Assembly (NCBI GenBank): GCA_029555925.1 | Contig: JAKPQU010000452.1 | Location: 1 to 52,959 of the forward strand | DNA: 52,959 nucleotides | Origin: Bacillota bacterium | GTDB lineage: Bacteria > Eremiobacterota > SpSt-956 > JAKJGF01 | Direction of reading: 5' to 3' | Part shown: positions 33,807 through 42,963 of the stretch, piece by piece | How the letters are laid out: each line of letters starts with the position of its first letter | Position numbering within the stretch: position 1 is the stretch's first letter | Made by a program: the position numbers and the translations under genes | The notes under the pieces: generated by a model | Seen by the model: the letters and a program-made list of their open reading frames with translations, nothing else | Told to the model about the DNA's origin: nothing | Databases searched by the model: none

Positions 33807-35876
33807 ATGTCAGTAAGAATTTATTCAATTGCTACAATGGTAATACTGTGTCTTTTGTTCAATCTTTCTACAGGTTTATCCCAGGAAAACGCAGGGTCTC
33901 TGAACAAAAAAGGACTGAGTGCCTATGAGACAGGCAATTACGAAGAAGCTATCAATTATTTTGATAAAGCACTGGCTATAGCTCCCGACCAGGCGCCCCT
34001 GTGGAACAATAAAGGTCTCGCATTATATAAACTCATGAAATACAGTGATGCCCTTACATGCTTTAACGAAGCCGTAAAAAGAGATAAAGACTACGATAAG
34101 GCTTACTATAATAAAGGCATGGCACTCTATAACATGGAAAAATATGAAGAAGCTATAAAATCTTTTGAAATAGTTCTGAAAATCAATCCGAAATATAAAA
34201 AGGCAACAGATAAAATAGGAGAAGCAAAAAAAGCGCTGGAACAAAAAAATCAAAACTATAAAGAAGCAGATGCCCTGTTTCAGAAGGGAAATGCTTTATA
34301 TCTCGCCGGAAAATACGAAGAAGCAATCAAATGTTTCGATGAAGTCCTGAAACGTAATTCATCTTATGAACAGGCGAAATTAAAAAGGCAGGAAGCTATA
34401 AATGCTCTTTCCTCACCCCAGAAAACAGAAACCTTCATAGAAGCCTGCAGAAAAGGAAATACCTTTTATAACCTGGGAGAATATAATAAGGCCATGGAAT
34501 GGTTTGATAAATCTATAGAAGAACAGCCTTCCTGCGGAGCTGCCTGGTTCGGGAAAGGTCTCACCTGCTTTGCCATAGCTGCCCAGGAGCAGAACTATTA
34601 CGGTAACGAAGGGAAAAAATATCTGGATAAGAGTATAAAAATATCTCCTGACCTGAAAGATTTTAATGTTAATCTTGAAAATATTGACGGACTCACACCT
34701 TTACACTTGATGGCTGTTTTTAAAGGTAACAAAGAAGTGGCAACATTGCTCATAGAAAAAGGAGCAAATATTAATGCCAGAACAGTTATCGGTAATACTC
34801 CTCTCGCAGTTGCCATCATATGGAATAACAAAGAAATAGCAGATCTACTTGTAGCCAGAGGGGCTGATCTGAATACTAAAAACAACGAAGGGGATACTCC
34901 GTTACACTGTGCAGTGAAGCGCCATGACAGTTATATTGAAATAGCAAAAATACTTATTGAAAAAGGAGCAAATATTAATGCCATAGATAATCAGGGAAAA
35001 ACTCCTTTACATTACGCCACTGAATATGATTACAAAAACGAAGCAACATTACTCGTAAATAAAGGTGCAGAACTTAATAATCAGGATATTGATGGTAAAA
35101 CACCCCTCTTTTATGCTATATATAATAACGACAGAACCCTGTCGGAATTAATGATAAATAAAGGTGCCGATGTAAAGATAAAAGATAATAACGGGAAAAC
35201 TCCTCTGCACTTTGTATTGAATGATGTAATGAAAGGAATACCCGGATTGCTTGTGGCAAAAGGGGCAGACATAAATGCTAAAGATAATGAAGGGAAAACA
35301 CCACTGCAATATGCCCTGGAAAACGGATTACAGCAAATATCCACAGAACTTGTGTCAGGCGGAGCAGACCTTAATGTTAAAGACAGTGAATACGGAGGAA
35401 CTGTTCTTCACTGGGCTGCATATAAATATATGCCCCCTCTTGTAGAAATTTTTCTGGAAAAAGGTTTTACCGTTAATGATAAAGATATAAACGGAGAAAC
35501 ACCTCTTCACTGGGCTGCATATGCCGATGTCACGGATACAGCAACATTGCTCATAGCAAAGGGAGCAGATGTAAACAGTAAAAGTAACAACGGTGAAACA
35601 CCTCTCCACAAGGCAACTGTTTACGGAGGTAAAGATATGGCTTTATTGCTTATCACTAAAGGAGCAGATGTAAACAGTAAAGATAATACAGGAAAAACTC
35701 CATTACATTATGCGGCAAAGACCGACTATACATACATAGCAGAATTGCTCCTGTCAAAAGGAGCAGATATTAACAGCAAAGATAATAACGGTGACACACC
35801 TCTTGATATAGCAAAATATGAAAACAAAACTGCAATGATTAAAATTTTTACAAAAGACGGGAGTGAAAATAAATAA
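33807..35876 (+). CDS. Exported TPR-ankyrin repeat protein, copy 1
   Basis: A 689-residue protein with a signal peptide (MVILCLLFNLSTGLS). About six TPRs follow (residues 27-280, NKKGLSAYETGNYEEAINYF). Twelve ankyrin repeats fill 292-685, each with the G-x-TPLH turn and a GADINxKDNxG hairpin. No catalytic domain is present, so it is a protein-binding scaffold acting outside the cytoplasm. AAGGAGG precedes the ATG. It starts 47 bases after the kinase stop and ends directly at a strong hairpin, so it is probably in the kinase transcript. Confidence 0.9.
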   Translation: MSVRIYSIATMVILCLLFNLSTGLSQENAGSLNKKGLSAYETGNYEEAINYFDKALAIAPDQAPLWNNKGLALYKLMKYSDALTCFNEAVKRDKDYDKAYYNKGMALYNMEKYEEAIKSFEIVLKINPKYKKATDKIGEAKKALEQKNQNYKEADALFQKGNALYLAGKYEEAIKCFDEVLKRNSSYEQAKLKRQEAINALSSPQKTETFIEACRKGNTFYNLGEYNKAMEWFDKSIEEQPSCGAAWFGKGLTCFAIAAQEQNYYGNEGKKYLDKSIKISPDLKDFNVNLENIDGLTPLHLMAVFKGNKEVATLLIEKGANINARTVIGNTPLAVAIIWNNKEIADLLVARGADLNTKNNEGDTPLHCAVKRHDSYIEIAKILIEKGANINAIDNQGKTPLHYATEYDYKNEATLLVNKGAELNNQDIDGKTPLFYAIYNNDRTLSELMINKGADVKIKDNNGKTPLHFVLNDVMKGIPGLLVAKGADINAKDNEGKTPLQYALENGLQQISTELVSGGADLNVKDSEYGGTVLHWAAYKYMPPLVEIFLEKGFTVNDKDINGETPLHWAAYADVTDTATLLIAKGADVNSKSNNGETPLHKATVYGGKDMALLLITKGADVNSKDNTGKTPLHYAAKTDYTYIAELLLSKGADINSKDNNGDTPLDIAKYENKTAMIKIFTKDGSENK

Positions 35877-35918
35877 CTGTATATTCCTCTGCAGTGAGAA
35901 CTGCAGAGGAATATACAG
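35877..35918 (+). terminator. 18-bp perfect stem-loop between the two TPR-ankyrin genes
   Basis: ctgtatattcctctgcag at 35877-35894 pairs perfectly with ctgcagaggaatatacag at 35901-35918 around a TGAGAA loop. It begins one base after the stop codon and ends ten bases before the next start. There is no U-tract. The only ribosome-binding-like sequence for the next gene (agagga, 35905-35910) is inside the 3' arm. It may be a partial terminator, an RNA stabiliser or a translational gate. Confidence 0.75.
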
Positions 35919-35927
35919 TGTACAAAT

Positions 35928-37727
35928 ATGAAAAAATTACTCTATATCTTTATATTTATATTACTTAATCTTTCTGTTGTTTTTTCACAGGAAACAGTAG
36001 AAGAACTCAACAAAAAAGGTCTGGATTTATATAATAAAGGTAAATATGAAGAGGCAATTAAGTATTTTGATAAGGCTCTAAAAATAAATGATGATGTCTA
36101 TCAGGTATGGAATAATAAAGGACTTTCCTGGTACAAGTTAAAAAAATACGAAGAATCTATTAAATGTTTTGAAAAGGCTTTATCAATCAATCCCGGTTAT
36201 ACAACAGCCTGGTACAACAAAGGTGCTGCTCTTTTTATGCTGAAGAATTATAACGGTGCTATCGTGTGTTTTGATAAGGTTTTGTCATTGGACCCTAAAC
36301 ATTCGGGAGCTAAAACAAAAAAAGATCAGGCACAGGCTGCCCTGGATACTCAGAAATCGGTTAAAAGCCTCATTGATAAAGGCATGACTGCATACAACAA
36401 TGGAAAATATGAAGAGGCTATCAGTTATTACGATAAAGCTCTTACACTTGACCCCGGAAATGAAACGGCTTCTGTAAAAAAAGGGGATGCACTGGCGAAA
36501 GAGGGAACATATAATAAGGCAATCGAGTGTTATGATAAAATTTTATCAGATAATCCCAAAAACATAGAAGCCCTTTACGGAAAAGGTAATGTGTTTTTTG
36601 CACAGGGAAAATATAAAGAAGCTATTGAATATTACAATAAAATCCTTGCAATAAAACCGGACGACAGTAGTGCAAAAGCTAAAAAATCAGAGGCTGAAAA
36701 AAATCTTGCTGTTATCGAAACACCGTCGACAGAAAAGCTTTTTAAGGAGGGAGAAGATTTTTTCAATAAGAAAAATCTGGATGAAGCCATAAAATGTTAT
36801 GATAAAATTTTAGCAATAGAGCCGAACAATGCACAGGCTCTTCTAAAAAAAGGTACAGCTCTTATTATTAAAGATAACAGAGAAGAAGGCTTCAAGTATA
36901 TAGACAGGGTTACAGAACTGACTCCTGACTGTGCACAGGCATGGGATATAAAAGGAGATATACTGGTAAGGGCAAAAAAATACGATAAAGCTCTTGAATG
37001 TTTTAATAAAGTAGCTGCCATAGATCCTGATTTTCCTAAAATTCAGGTTAAAATACAGGAAACACTGAAAGTTCTTTCCAGTCAGAATGTTGTATCGCCC
37101 TCTTCAGAAACCTGCAAGGAATTATATATGAAAGGTACAGCATTATATTCTCAGGGCAAATTTCCCGAAGCTCTTGACTTATACAATAAAGCACTGGATA
37201 TAAATCCCGATTATGCTCCTGCTTTATTCGAAAAAGGACTTATTCTGAATAATATGAAGAAAGGTAGGAACAAAGAAGGGAAAGAATGTTTTTTAAGAGC
37301 TACTCTCCTTGACCCTCAGAATAAAGAAATTAATCTTAACGTAAAAGATAATTTTGGGAATACACCATTACATTTAGCCATTATATCAGACAATATGAAT
37401 TCCGTTAAAATTCTTACACTTAAAGGGGCAGACGTAAACATAAAAAACAATGAAGGCAATACTCCTTTACACATAGCAGCAAGATTTGGCAATGTAGATA
37501 CAGCAAAAATTCTTATTAAATCAGGGGCAGATGTAAAAGCAAAAAATGATTACGGTTTTACTCCTTTACATGTAGCATCTGCAAACGGTCATATAAAAAT
37601 GGCTGAATTTCTTCTTAACAACGGTTCCGATATAAACAGTAAAGACAAAAACGGAGACACCCCTCTCGGCGTAGCAGGAACAGGAGAGATGAGAGAAATG
37701 CTCAAAAAAAATGGTGCAAAGGAATAA
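35928..37727 (+). CDS. Exported TPR-ankyrin repeat protein, copy 2
   Basis: A 599-residue paralogue of the preceding protein: signal peptide (LLYIFIFILLNLSVVFS), about nine TPRs (residues 25-455, NKKGLDLYNKGKYEEAIKYF) with Lys-rich linkers, then four ankyrin repeats (about 467-598: FGNTPLH, EGNTPLHIAARFGNVDTAKI, GFTPLHVASANGHIKMAEF, GDTPLG). Compared with copy 1 the TPR part is longer and the ankyrin part much shorter, suggesting repeat gain and loss after duplication. There is no ribosome-binding site outside the upstream hairpin. It probably acts outside the cytoplasm with the kinase. Confidence 0.88.
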   Translation: MKKLLYIFIFILLNLSVVFSQETVEELNKKGLDLYNKGKYEEAIKYFDKALKINDDVYQVWNNKGLSWYKLKKYEESIKCFEKALSINPGYTTAWYNKGAALFMLKNYNGAIVCFDKVLSLDPKHSGAKTKKDQAQAALDTQKSVKSLIDKGMTAYNNGKYEEAISYYDKALTLDPGNETASVKKGDALAKEGTYNKAIECYDKILSDNPKNIEALYGKGNVFFAQGKYKEAIEYYNKILAIKPDDSSAKAKKSEAEKNLAVIETPSTEKLFKEGEDFFNKKNLDEAIKCYDKILAIEPNNAQALLKKGTALIIKDNREEGFKYIDRVTELTPDCAQAWDIKGDILVRAKKYDKALECFNKVAAIDPDFPKIQVKIQETLKVLSSQNVVSPSSETCKELYMKGTALYSQGKFPEALDLYNKALDINPDYAPALFEKGLILNNMKKGRNKEGKECFLRATLLDPQNKEINLNVKDNFGNTPLHLAIISDNMNSVKILTLKGADVNIKNNEGNTPLHIAARFGNVDTAKILIKSGADVKAKNDYGFTPLHVASANGHIKMAEFLLNNGSDINSKDKNGDTPLGVAGTGEMREMLKKNGAKE

Positions 37728-37744
37728 ATAGTTATATTTTATAT

Positions 37745-37813
37745 CGTGACGCGTCACGCGTGACCACGCGTGACGCGAGGAAACTGTTATTATATGCTTA
37801 TGCTCAGGTCAAT
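37745..37813. repeat. Heptamer array plus right half of family B element
   Basis: cgtgacgcgtcacgcgtgac and following units (37745-37778), then gaggaaactgttattatatg and cttatgctcaggtca, matching the right half of the element at 503-612. The left end is missing. Confidence 0.65.
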
Positions 37814-37918
37814 AATAAATAACTACAATTCGGAAACGGCAAATGTTACAATGTAATAGCTCAGGGGAGCTCCTCTTTTATCTGTATTTATAGTCAGAGG
37901 AATTATGATTTTTCATTT

Positions 37919-40693
37919 TTATACTCCTTTCCGCAAATAATCTTTAAGATATTTACCCGTATAAGATCGTTCTTCTTTCATTATTTCTTCCGCCGTCCCT
38001 TCAGCAATAATTTCTCCTCCCCTGTCCCCTCCTTCCGGCCCCAGGTCTATTATATAATCTGCATTCTTTATAACTTCCATATTATGCTCAATGAGTAAAA
38101 CCGAATTACCTTCTTCTATAAGTTTTCTCATAGAGAATAATAATTTTTCAATATCTGCCAGATGTAAACCTGTAGTAGGTTCATCAAAGATATAGAGAGA
38201 CCCCTTTCCCCTGGCTTTAAGAAGATGGAGGGCAAGTTTCAATCTCTGTGCTTCTCCTCCTGAAAGGGTATTCGCTGCCTGTCCTAACTGCAGATATGCC
38301 AGGCCAGTTTCCTGAAGGACTTTAAGCCTTTTTACGAGAGAACTGTGAGATAAAAAAAACTCTATACCTTCTTCTACTGTAAGATTAAGAACATCTGAAA
38401 TATTCTTACCTTTATATTTTATATCCAGAATCCTTTTCTGATAACGTTTACCGTTACATTCTTCACAGAGTACAAACATGTCTGCCATAAACTGCATTTC
38501 CACTTCTATATAACCGTTTCCCTCGCATTTTTCACATCTTCCTCCTGACACATTAAAAGAAAAATGTCCCGGTGTTAATCCTTTTATTCTGGACTCAGGA
38601 AGCTTTGCGAAAATATTTCTGATATAATCAAAAGCCTTTATATAGGTTACAGGGTTCGACCTCGGAGTTTTACCAATGGAAGATTGATCTACCATAAACA
38701 CATCTTCTATATTATCTGCACCTTCAAGACTGTCATATCTTCCGCAGGGAAGAGAAAAGTCTCCTTTAGCTCGTTTTATGGCAGGAAACAGAATATCTCC
38801 TACAATGGTACTTTTACCTGACCCGGAAACACCTGTAACACAGACCAGTCTGTTCAGAGGTACGGTAAGGTTTACGTTTTTCAGATTATGTTCCGCCGCT
38901 CCTGTCAGTTTTATATATTTTTCAAATGCACAGGAAGAAAATAAATCATCTCTGCCGTAAAATGGTATTTGTCTGCTTCCTCTGAGATATTCTGCAGTCA
39001 ATGAGCCTTTTCCCTTATGGAGTAATTCATCATAGGAGCCGGCAAATACTACTTTGCCTCCCAGGTTTCCCGGCCCCGGCCCCATATCCACTATATAATC
39101 GCCTGATTTTATTATCTGAGGGTCATGTTCCACTACAACGACTGTATTCTTAAGATCTCTCAATCTTTTAAATATTCCTATAAGTCTATCATTATCCCTT
39201 GAATGAAGACCGATGCTTGGTTCATCCAGTACATAAAGGGTATTGGTAAGACCTGAACCAAGACATGTAGCAAGGGTAATCCTCTGATATTCCCCGGCAG
39301 AAAGAGTTTTTGTAAGTCTGTCCAGTGTGAGATAATCAAGACCTGTACTGACAAGATATGATAGTCTCTGCTTTATTTCTTTTAAGATAAGAAGAGCTAC
39401 GGAATAGTCATATTCATTTAATTTTTCTTCAAAAGCAGTGAAAAATGCCAATGATTCTGAAACAGTCATACCTGAAATATCACCTATATCTTTGCCGTCT
39501 ATTCTGACATACAGTGCTTCTTTTCTGAGTCTTTTGCCTTTGCAGACAGGACAGGTTTTTACGCCTCTGTATTTACTCAAAAAAACCCTTATGTGGAGTT
39601 TATATTTTTTTTCTTCCACCTTCTCAAAAAAACCTTCCACGCCCGGGAATTTACCTTTCCCGTTCCACACTATGTCCTTCTGCCATGTAGTCAGATCTCT
39701 GTAGGGTATATCAGTGTTTACACCGTAATTTTCCAGTATTCCTTCATATCTTCTGAAGAATTTCTTTCCTTTTTCCGTAGTCCACGGAATGACTGCTCCC
39801 TGCCTGAGACTTTTGCCTTCATCAGGTATAACGAGAGATGTATCAAAGGTCAGAAGGTTGCCGAAACCATGACACTCACTACAGGCGCCGAAAGGACTGT
39901 TAAAAGAAAACAACAGCGGTGACGGTTCAGGGAAATCTATGTTACAGTACGGGCAGTGGAGAGCATTGCTAAATTTTAATAGTTCTCCTCCTTCCGTAAT
40001 TATTTCGACATATCCTTTTCCTTCTTTCCATGCAATTTCCAGGGAATCTGCGATTCTGCCTCTATGCTTATGAGATATTTTTATTCTATCCAGCAGTATC
40101 ATGGCACATTCTCCGAATTCTGTAACTTCATCAATTTTCACAGGCCCTATGTCAGTCATCATCCTTATATAGCCTCTAGATTGCAAATATTTTATATGTT
40201 CTTCCCGGGACATATGGTTGACCATGCTATAAGGGAAAGTTATAAGAATCTTTGTTTCTTCAGGCAAAGAGAACAGTTCTTCAAGGATCTGTGCTGCTGT
40301 TTCTTTTTCTATTTTTCTGTTGCACGAAGGGCAATAAGTTTTACCTGTTCGCGAAAATAAAAGGCGCAGATAATCATTTATTTCCGTGGCAGTGCCTACT
40401 GTAGAGCGGGAGTTTCTGGGAGGTTCCGTCTGTTCTATTGCGATAGAAGGAGGTATGCCTGAAATAGAATCTATCTCAGGCTTATCCATTTTTTCAAGAA
40501 ACTGTCTGGCATAAACGGAAAGAGACGAAATAAATCTCCTCTGGCCTTCTGCAAATATCGTATCAAAAGCCAGGCTGGATTTACCTGAACCGCTTACGCC
40601 TGTTATGACAATGAACTTATTTCTCGGGAGATCCAGATTTATATTTTTTAGATTATTCTGTCTTGCTCCCCGTAAAGATATATATTGTTCCAC
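37919..40693 (-). CDS. uvrA: UvrABC excinuclease subunit A (UvrA family)
   Basis: A 924-residue two-ATPase DNA damage sensor. The first Walker A is GVSGSGKSS (33-41) and the second GVSGSGKST. Walker B sites are LYVLDEPSIGLH and LYIFDEPTTGLH. The zinc modules are CPYC... CSEC and CEKC... CEEC. The length is close to the usual 940 and the region after the first Walker A is retained. Two points are unusual: the first ABC signature is LSAGE, not LSGGE, and the conserved block reads EQTEPPRNSRSTVGTATEIN, more like a divergent UvrA subgroup. The start is GTG, five bases from the upstream stop. No uvrB or uvrC is nearby. Confidence 0.92.
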   Translation of the reverse strand: MEQYISLRGARQNNLKNINLDLPRNKFIVITGVSGSGKSSLAFDTIFAEGQRRFISSLSVYARQFLEKMDKPEIDSISGIPPSIAIEQTEPPRNSRSTVGTATEINDYLRLLFSRTGKTYCPSCNRKIEKETAAQILEELFSLPEETKILITFPYSMVNHMSREEHIKYLQSRGYIRMMTDIGPVKIDEVTEFGECAMILLDRIKISHKHRGRIADSLEIAWKEGKGYVEIITEGGELLKFSNALHCPYCNIDFPEPSPLLFSFNSPFGACSECHGFGNLLTFDTSLVIPDEGKSLRQGAVIPWTTEKGKKFFRRYEGILENYGVNTDIPYRDLTTWQKDIVWNGKGKFPGVEGFFEKVEEKKYKLHIRVFLSKYRGVKTCPVCKGKRLRKEALYVRIDGKDIGDISGMTVSESLAFFTAFEEKLNEYDYSVALLILKEIKQRLSYLVSTGLDYLTLDRLTKTLSAGEYQRITLATCLGSGLTNTLYVLDEPSIGLHSRDNDRLIGIFKRLRDLKNTVVVVEHDPQIIKSGDYIVDMGPGPGNLGGKVVFAGSYDELLHKGKGSLTAEYLRGSRQIPFYGRDDLFSSCAFEKYIKLTGAAEHNLKNVNLTVPLNRLVCVTGVSGSGKSTIVGDILFPAIKRAKGDFSLPCGRYDSLEGADNIEDVFMVDQSSIGKTPRSNPVTYIKAFDYIRNIFAKLPESRIKGLTPGHFSFNVSGGRCEKCEGNGYIEVEMQFMADMFVLCEECNGKRYQKRILDIKYKGKNISDVLNLTVEEGIEFFLSHSSLVKRLKVLQETGLAYLQLGQAANTLSGGEAQRLKLALHLLKARGKGSLYIFDEPTTGLHLADIEKLLFSMRKLIEEGNSVLLIEHNMEVIKNADYIIDLGPEGGDRGGEIIAEGTAEEIMKEERSYTGKYLKDYLRKGV

Positions 40694-40697
40694 AGGC

Positions 40698-40988
40698 TTA
40701 TTCTTCTAAAGCTTTATCCATATTTTCTTTAATTCTTTCTTTAAGTGCTTTTTTTCTCCGTAATTCTATCTTTTCTTCCATAGTTCTCGCCTTTGCCCTG
40801 TCTTTTTCTTCTATTAAAGCTTTTATTGCTGCCTGATCCAGCATGGTAGTATTTTCAGGTATATCAGGAACGTCTGACAGATATTCCAGGGCTTTTTCAT
40901 ATTTCGGTATGAGTTCTCTACTCGGAGGCGTGTCGGCAAGTATACGTATTTCCTTTGTCATAAAATCTTCCCTGTCTTCATTTATCAT
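40698..40988 (-). CDS. Small charged helical protein upstream of uvrA
   Basis: A 96-residue protein. The middle (PSRELIPKYEKALEYLSDVP) is mixed and the C-terminus (EKIELRRKKALKERIKENMD) is strongly charged helix. It has AAAGGAGAG ten bases before the ATG and stops five bases before the uvrA GTG, so the two are co-transcribed and probably coupled. I recognise no family. It could be an unrelated small protein or a local partner of UvrA. Confidence 0.65.
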   Translation of the reverse strand: MINEDREDFMTKEIRILADTPPSRELIPKYEKALEYLSDVPDIPENTTMLDQAAIKALIEEKDRAKARTMEEKIELRRKKALKERIKENMDKALEE

Positions 40989-41010
40989 TTATAAGTATCT
41001 CTCCTTTTAA

Positions 41011-41053
41011 TCGTGACGCGTGACGCGTAATGCGTAATGCGTAATGCGTGAGC
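41011..41053. repeat. Heptamer array gtgacgc / gtaatgc
   Basis: Two gtgacgc units followed by three identical gtaatgc units and gtgag, in the divergent gap between the uvrA operon and the TPR gene. Tandem identical units show recent expansion. The rest of the gap (41054-41204) is AT-rich. Confidence 0.85.
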
Positions 41054-41204
41054 GAACCGAAGAATAATTAAACAAACTATAAATATTATAGATTAACTTC
41101 AGGGGAAACTCAAGTTTTTATCAATATTTTTAAAGGATAATTTACATAAAAAAAAGAAATTATAATTTCAGTGAAAACAGGAACCACAAAAAGGAGTTAT
41201 TAAA

Positions 41205-41957
41205 ATGTATTTGAAAATATTTATGTTCACAGTCATAGTAATAATGTTAAATTTCTCTTTAATCCTTGCGGAACCTGCAGAAGAAGCGGAAAAACTGGTT
41301 CATGAGGGCAACGAATTATACAACCAGGGACAGTATGAAGAAGCACTGAAATGTTATGATAAAGCCATAGAAATCTATCCCGGGGAACACTATGCATGGA
41401 ATAACAAAGGACTTATTTATCATACCATGGGAAACTATGAGGAAGCAATAAAATGTTATGACAGAGCCCTTGAGATCGATCCGGCCAATATATATGCATG
41501 GTATAACAGAGGACTTATTATGGAGGAACAGGGGAAATATGAAGAAGCAATAAAGTTTTATGACAGGGCACTGGACATATTTCCTTTTTATACCGTTGCC
41601 CTGAATTCAAAAGGTGTATGTCTTACGGAACTGAAAAGATATAACGAAGCAATTCAATGTTTCGATAAATCTCTCAGAGCCGACAGAAAAGATGTGTCAA
41701 CATGGAATCAAAAAGGATTTACTCTGTACAGACAGAAAAAATATTCGGAAGCTGTTGAATGTTTTAATAAAGCACTTGAACTGGATGATGGGAATGCAGA
41801 AATATGGAATAATAAAGGTCTCACTCTTGCAGGCATGAATGAATATAAAGAAGCAGTTAAATGTTATGACAGGGCTTTAGAGTTAGAACCTGGATTTAAA
41901 GAAGCCGGTCTGAACAGAGAAGAAGCTCTGAAAAAATTGAAAGAAAGTCAACAATAG
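41205..41957 (+). CDS. Exported TPR protein (250 aa)
   Basis: A 250-residue protein with a signal peptide (FMFTVIVIMLNFSLILA) and six TPRs (residues 27-240), each close to EEAIKCYDRALEIDPANIYA. The repeats resemble those in the two TPR-ankyrin proteins at 33807-37727, and it may descend from the same exported TPR family without the ankyrin part. AAAAAGGAG precedes the ATG. It lies 17 bases before the LolA-like gene, so the two form an operon. Confidence 0.88.
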   Translation: MYLKIFMFTVIVIMLNFSLILAEPAEEAEKLVHEGNELYNQGQYEEALKCYDKAIEIYPGEHYAWNNKGLIYHTMGNYEEAIKCYDRALEIDPANIYAWYNRGLIMEEQGKYEEAIKFYDRALDIFPFYTVALNSKGVCLTELKRYNEAIQCFDKSLRADRKDVSTWNQKGFTLYRQKKYSEAVECFNKALELDDGNAEIWNNKGLTLAGMNEYKEAVKCYDRALELEPGFKEAGLNREEALKKLKESQQ

Positions 41958-41974
41958 AAAGGCAGGTTCAGGTT

Positions 41975-42727
41975 ATGTTAAAAATCACTATAGCAATCAT
42001 ATCTATTATGATGTTATTTTCCGTAAACACCTGGAGCCAGGAAATTACAGGCGATAAGATAATAAAAAATCTCTATATGTCAGAAAATTACGGACCAATA
42101 AAAGACATGATAACAGAACTGGATTGTTTTGGCCCTGCCATGAAAAAACAGGAAGCAACAGAGCTGATGGAGTTATATTTTACTGCAAGAGTCTTTTTTT
42201 ATGCACCAAATAAGATAAGAGCAGAAAAAACCATGACAGATCCCCGGGCCACATCGGATCTTTCTGTGCTCACCATAAGGGATGGAATAATAGAGACTAC
42301 TCATATGGGCAATCAAATGATGAGTAAAAAAGAAGATGATCACCATCATTCCCTTTTTCTTCCGTTTGGCATAGATATTCAGCCCCAGGATCAATACAGA
42401 AACTATACCCTTGTTTCGGCAGAACAATTTTCAGACAGAGACGTATACGTCATAAATATAACGAATGAACAGGACCCGGAGGCAAAGATATTGACTGTAT
42501 GGATAGACAGGGAAAGATTTATACCACTTAAAGAAGAATACAGAGTAATAGAAGGAGAAAAAGAAACGATAAAAACCACTCTTTACAAGAATCCCTGGCA
42601 ACTCGGAGACGGAAGATGGATGCCTCTCAGAATTGAGAAATATGAAAACGGGAAAATGACCTGCTATATAGTTTTAAAAGAAATTTCAATAAATGAGGGA
42701 CTTGATGAGGATTTATTTATTCCTTAA
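41975..42727 (+). CDS. LolA-like lipoprotein-sorting / sigma-E regulator fold protein
   Basis: A 250-residue protein with a signal peptide (ITIAIISIMMLFSVNTWS). The pattern of beta strands fits the LolA/RseB-like half-barrel, known as outer-membrane lipoprotein-sorting protein in many genomes: ELYFTARVFFYAPNKIRAEK, DVYVINITNEQDPEAKILTV, WIDRERFIPLKEEYRV and RWMPLRIEKYENGK. A His-rich loop (KKEDDHHHSLF) is present. Family members carry lipoproteins or sense envelope stress. Its presence is weak evidence for an outer membrane. Confidence 0.75.
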   Translation: MLKITIAIISIMMLFSVNTWSQEITGDKIIKNLYMSENYGPIKDMITELDCFGPAMKKQEATELMELYFTARVFFYAPNKIRAEKTMTDPRATSDLSVLTIRDGIIETTHMGNQMMSKKEDDHHHSLFLPFGIDIQPQDQYRNYTLVSAEQFSDRDVYVINITNEQDPEAKILTVWIDRERFIPLKEEYRVIEGEKETIKTTLYKNPWQLGDGRWMPLRIEKYENGKMTCYIVLKEISINEGLDEDLFIP

Positions 42728-42794
42728 GAGCCAGGAAATAACGACATCATAGTCGCAGTTTATATCGTAACGGGAGGATAAGAATTATTCTAAT

Positions 42795-42906
42795 AATTTG
42801 CCGGGGTTATTTTTTTACAGTCCTAAAAATAATGACCGGTTCGGTCACAACAAAGTATGAGAATTTGTTCCTCCCATAACATATAACGCGTTACTATTCT
42901 CATATA
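42795..42906. repeat. Family C element with dyad and heptamer, best-preserved minus copy
   Basis: Blocks in order: taatttgccggggttat, ttacagtcct, the dyad AATGACCGGTTCGGTCACAA (42831-42850), tatgagaat, gttcctccc, a short gcg heptamer core, and attctcatata. The inner part forms a hairpin between tatgagaat and attctcata. The complement of 42831-42863 matches 12921-12952. Confidence 0.65.
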
Positions 42907-42963
42907 AAGTACCGAGTAGTGAGCAGGACAGAATAAGTTCCATTCACTGCTCACTGAAATAAC

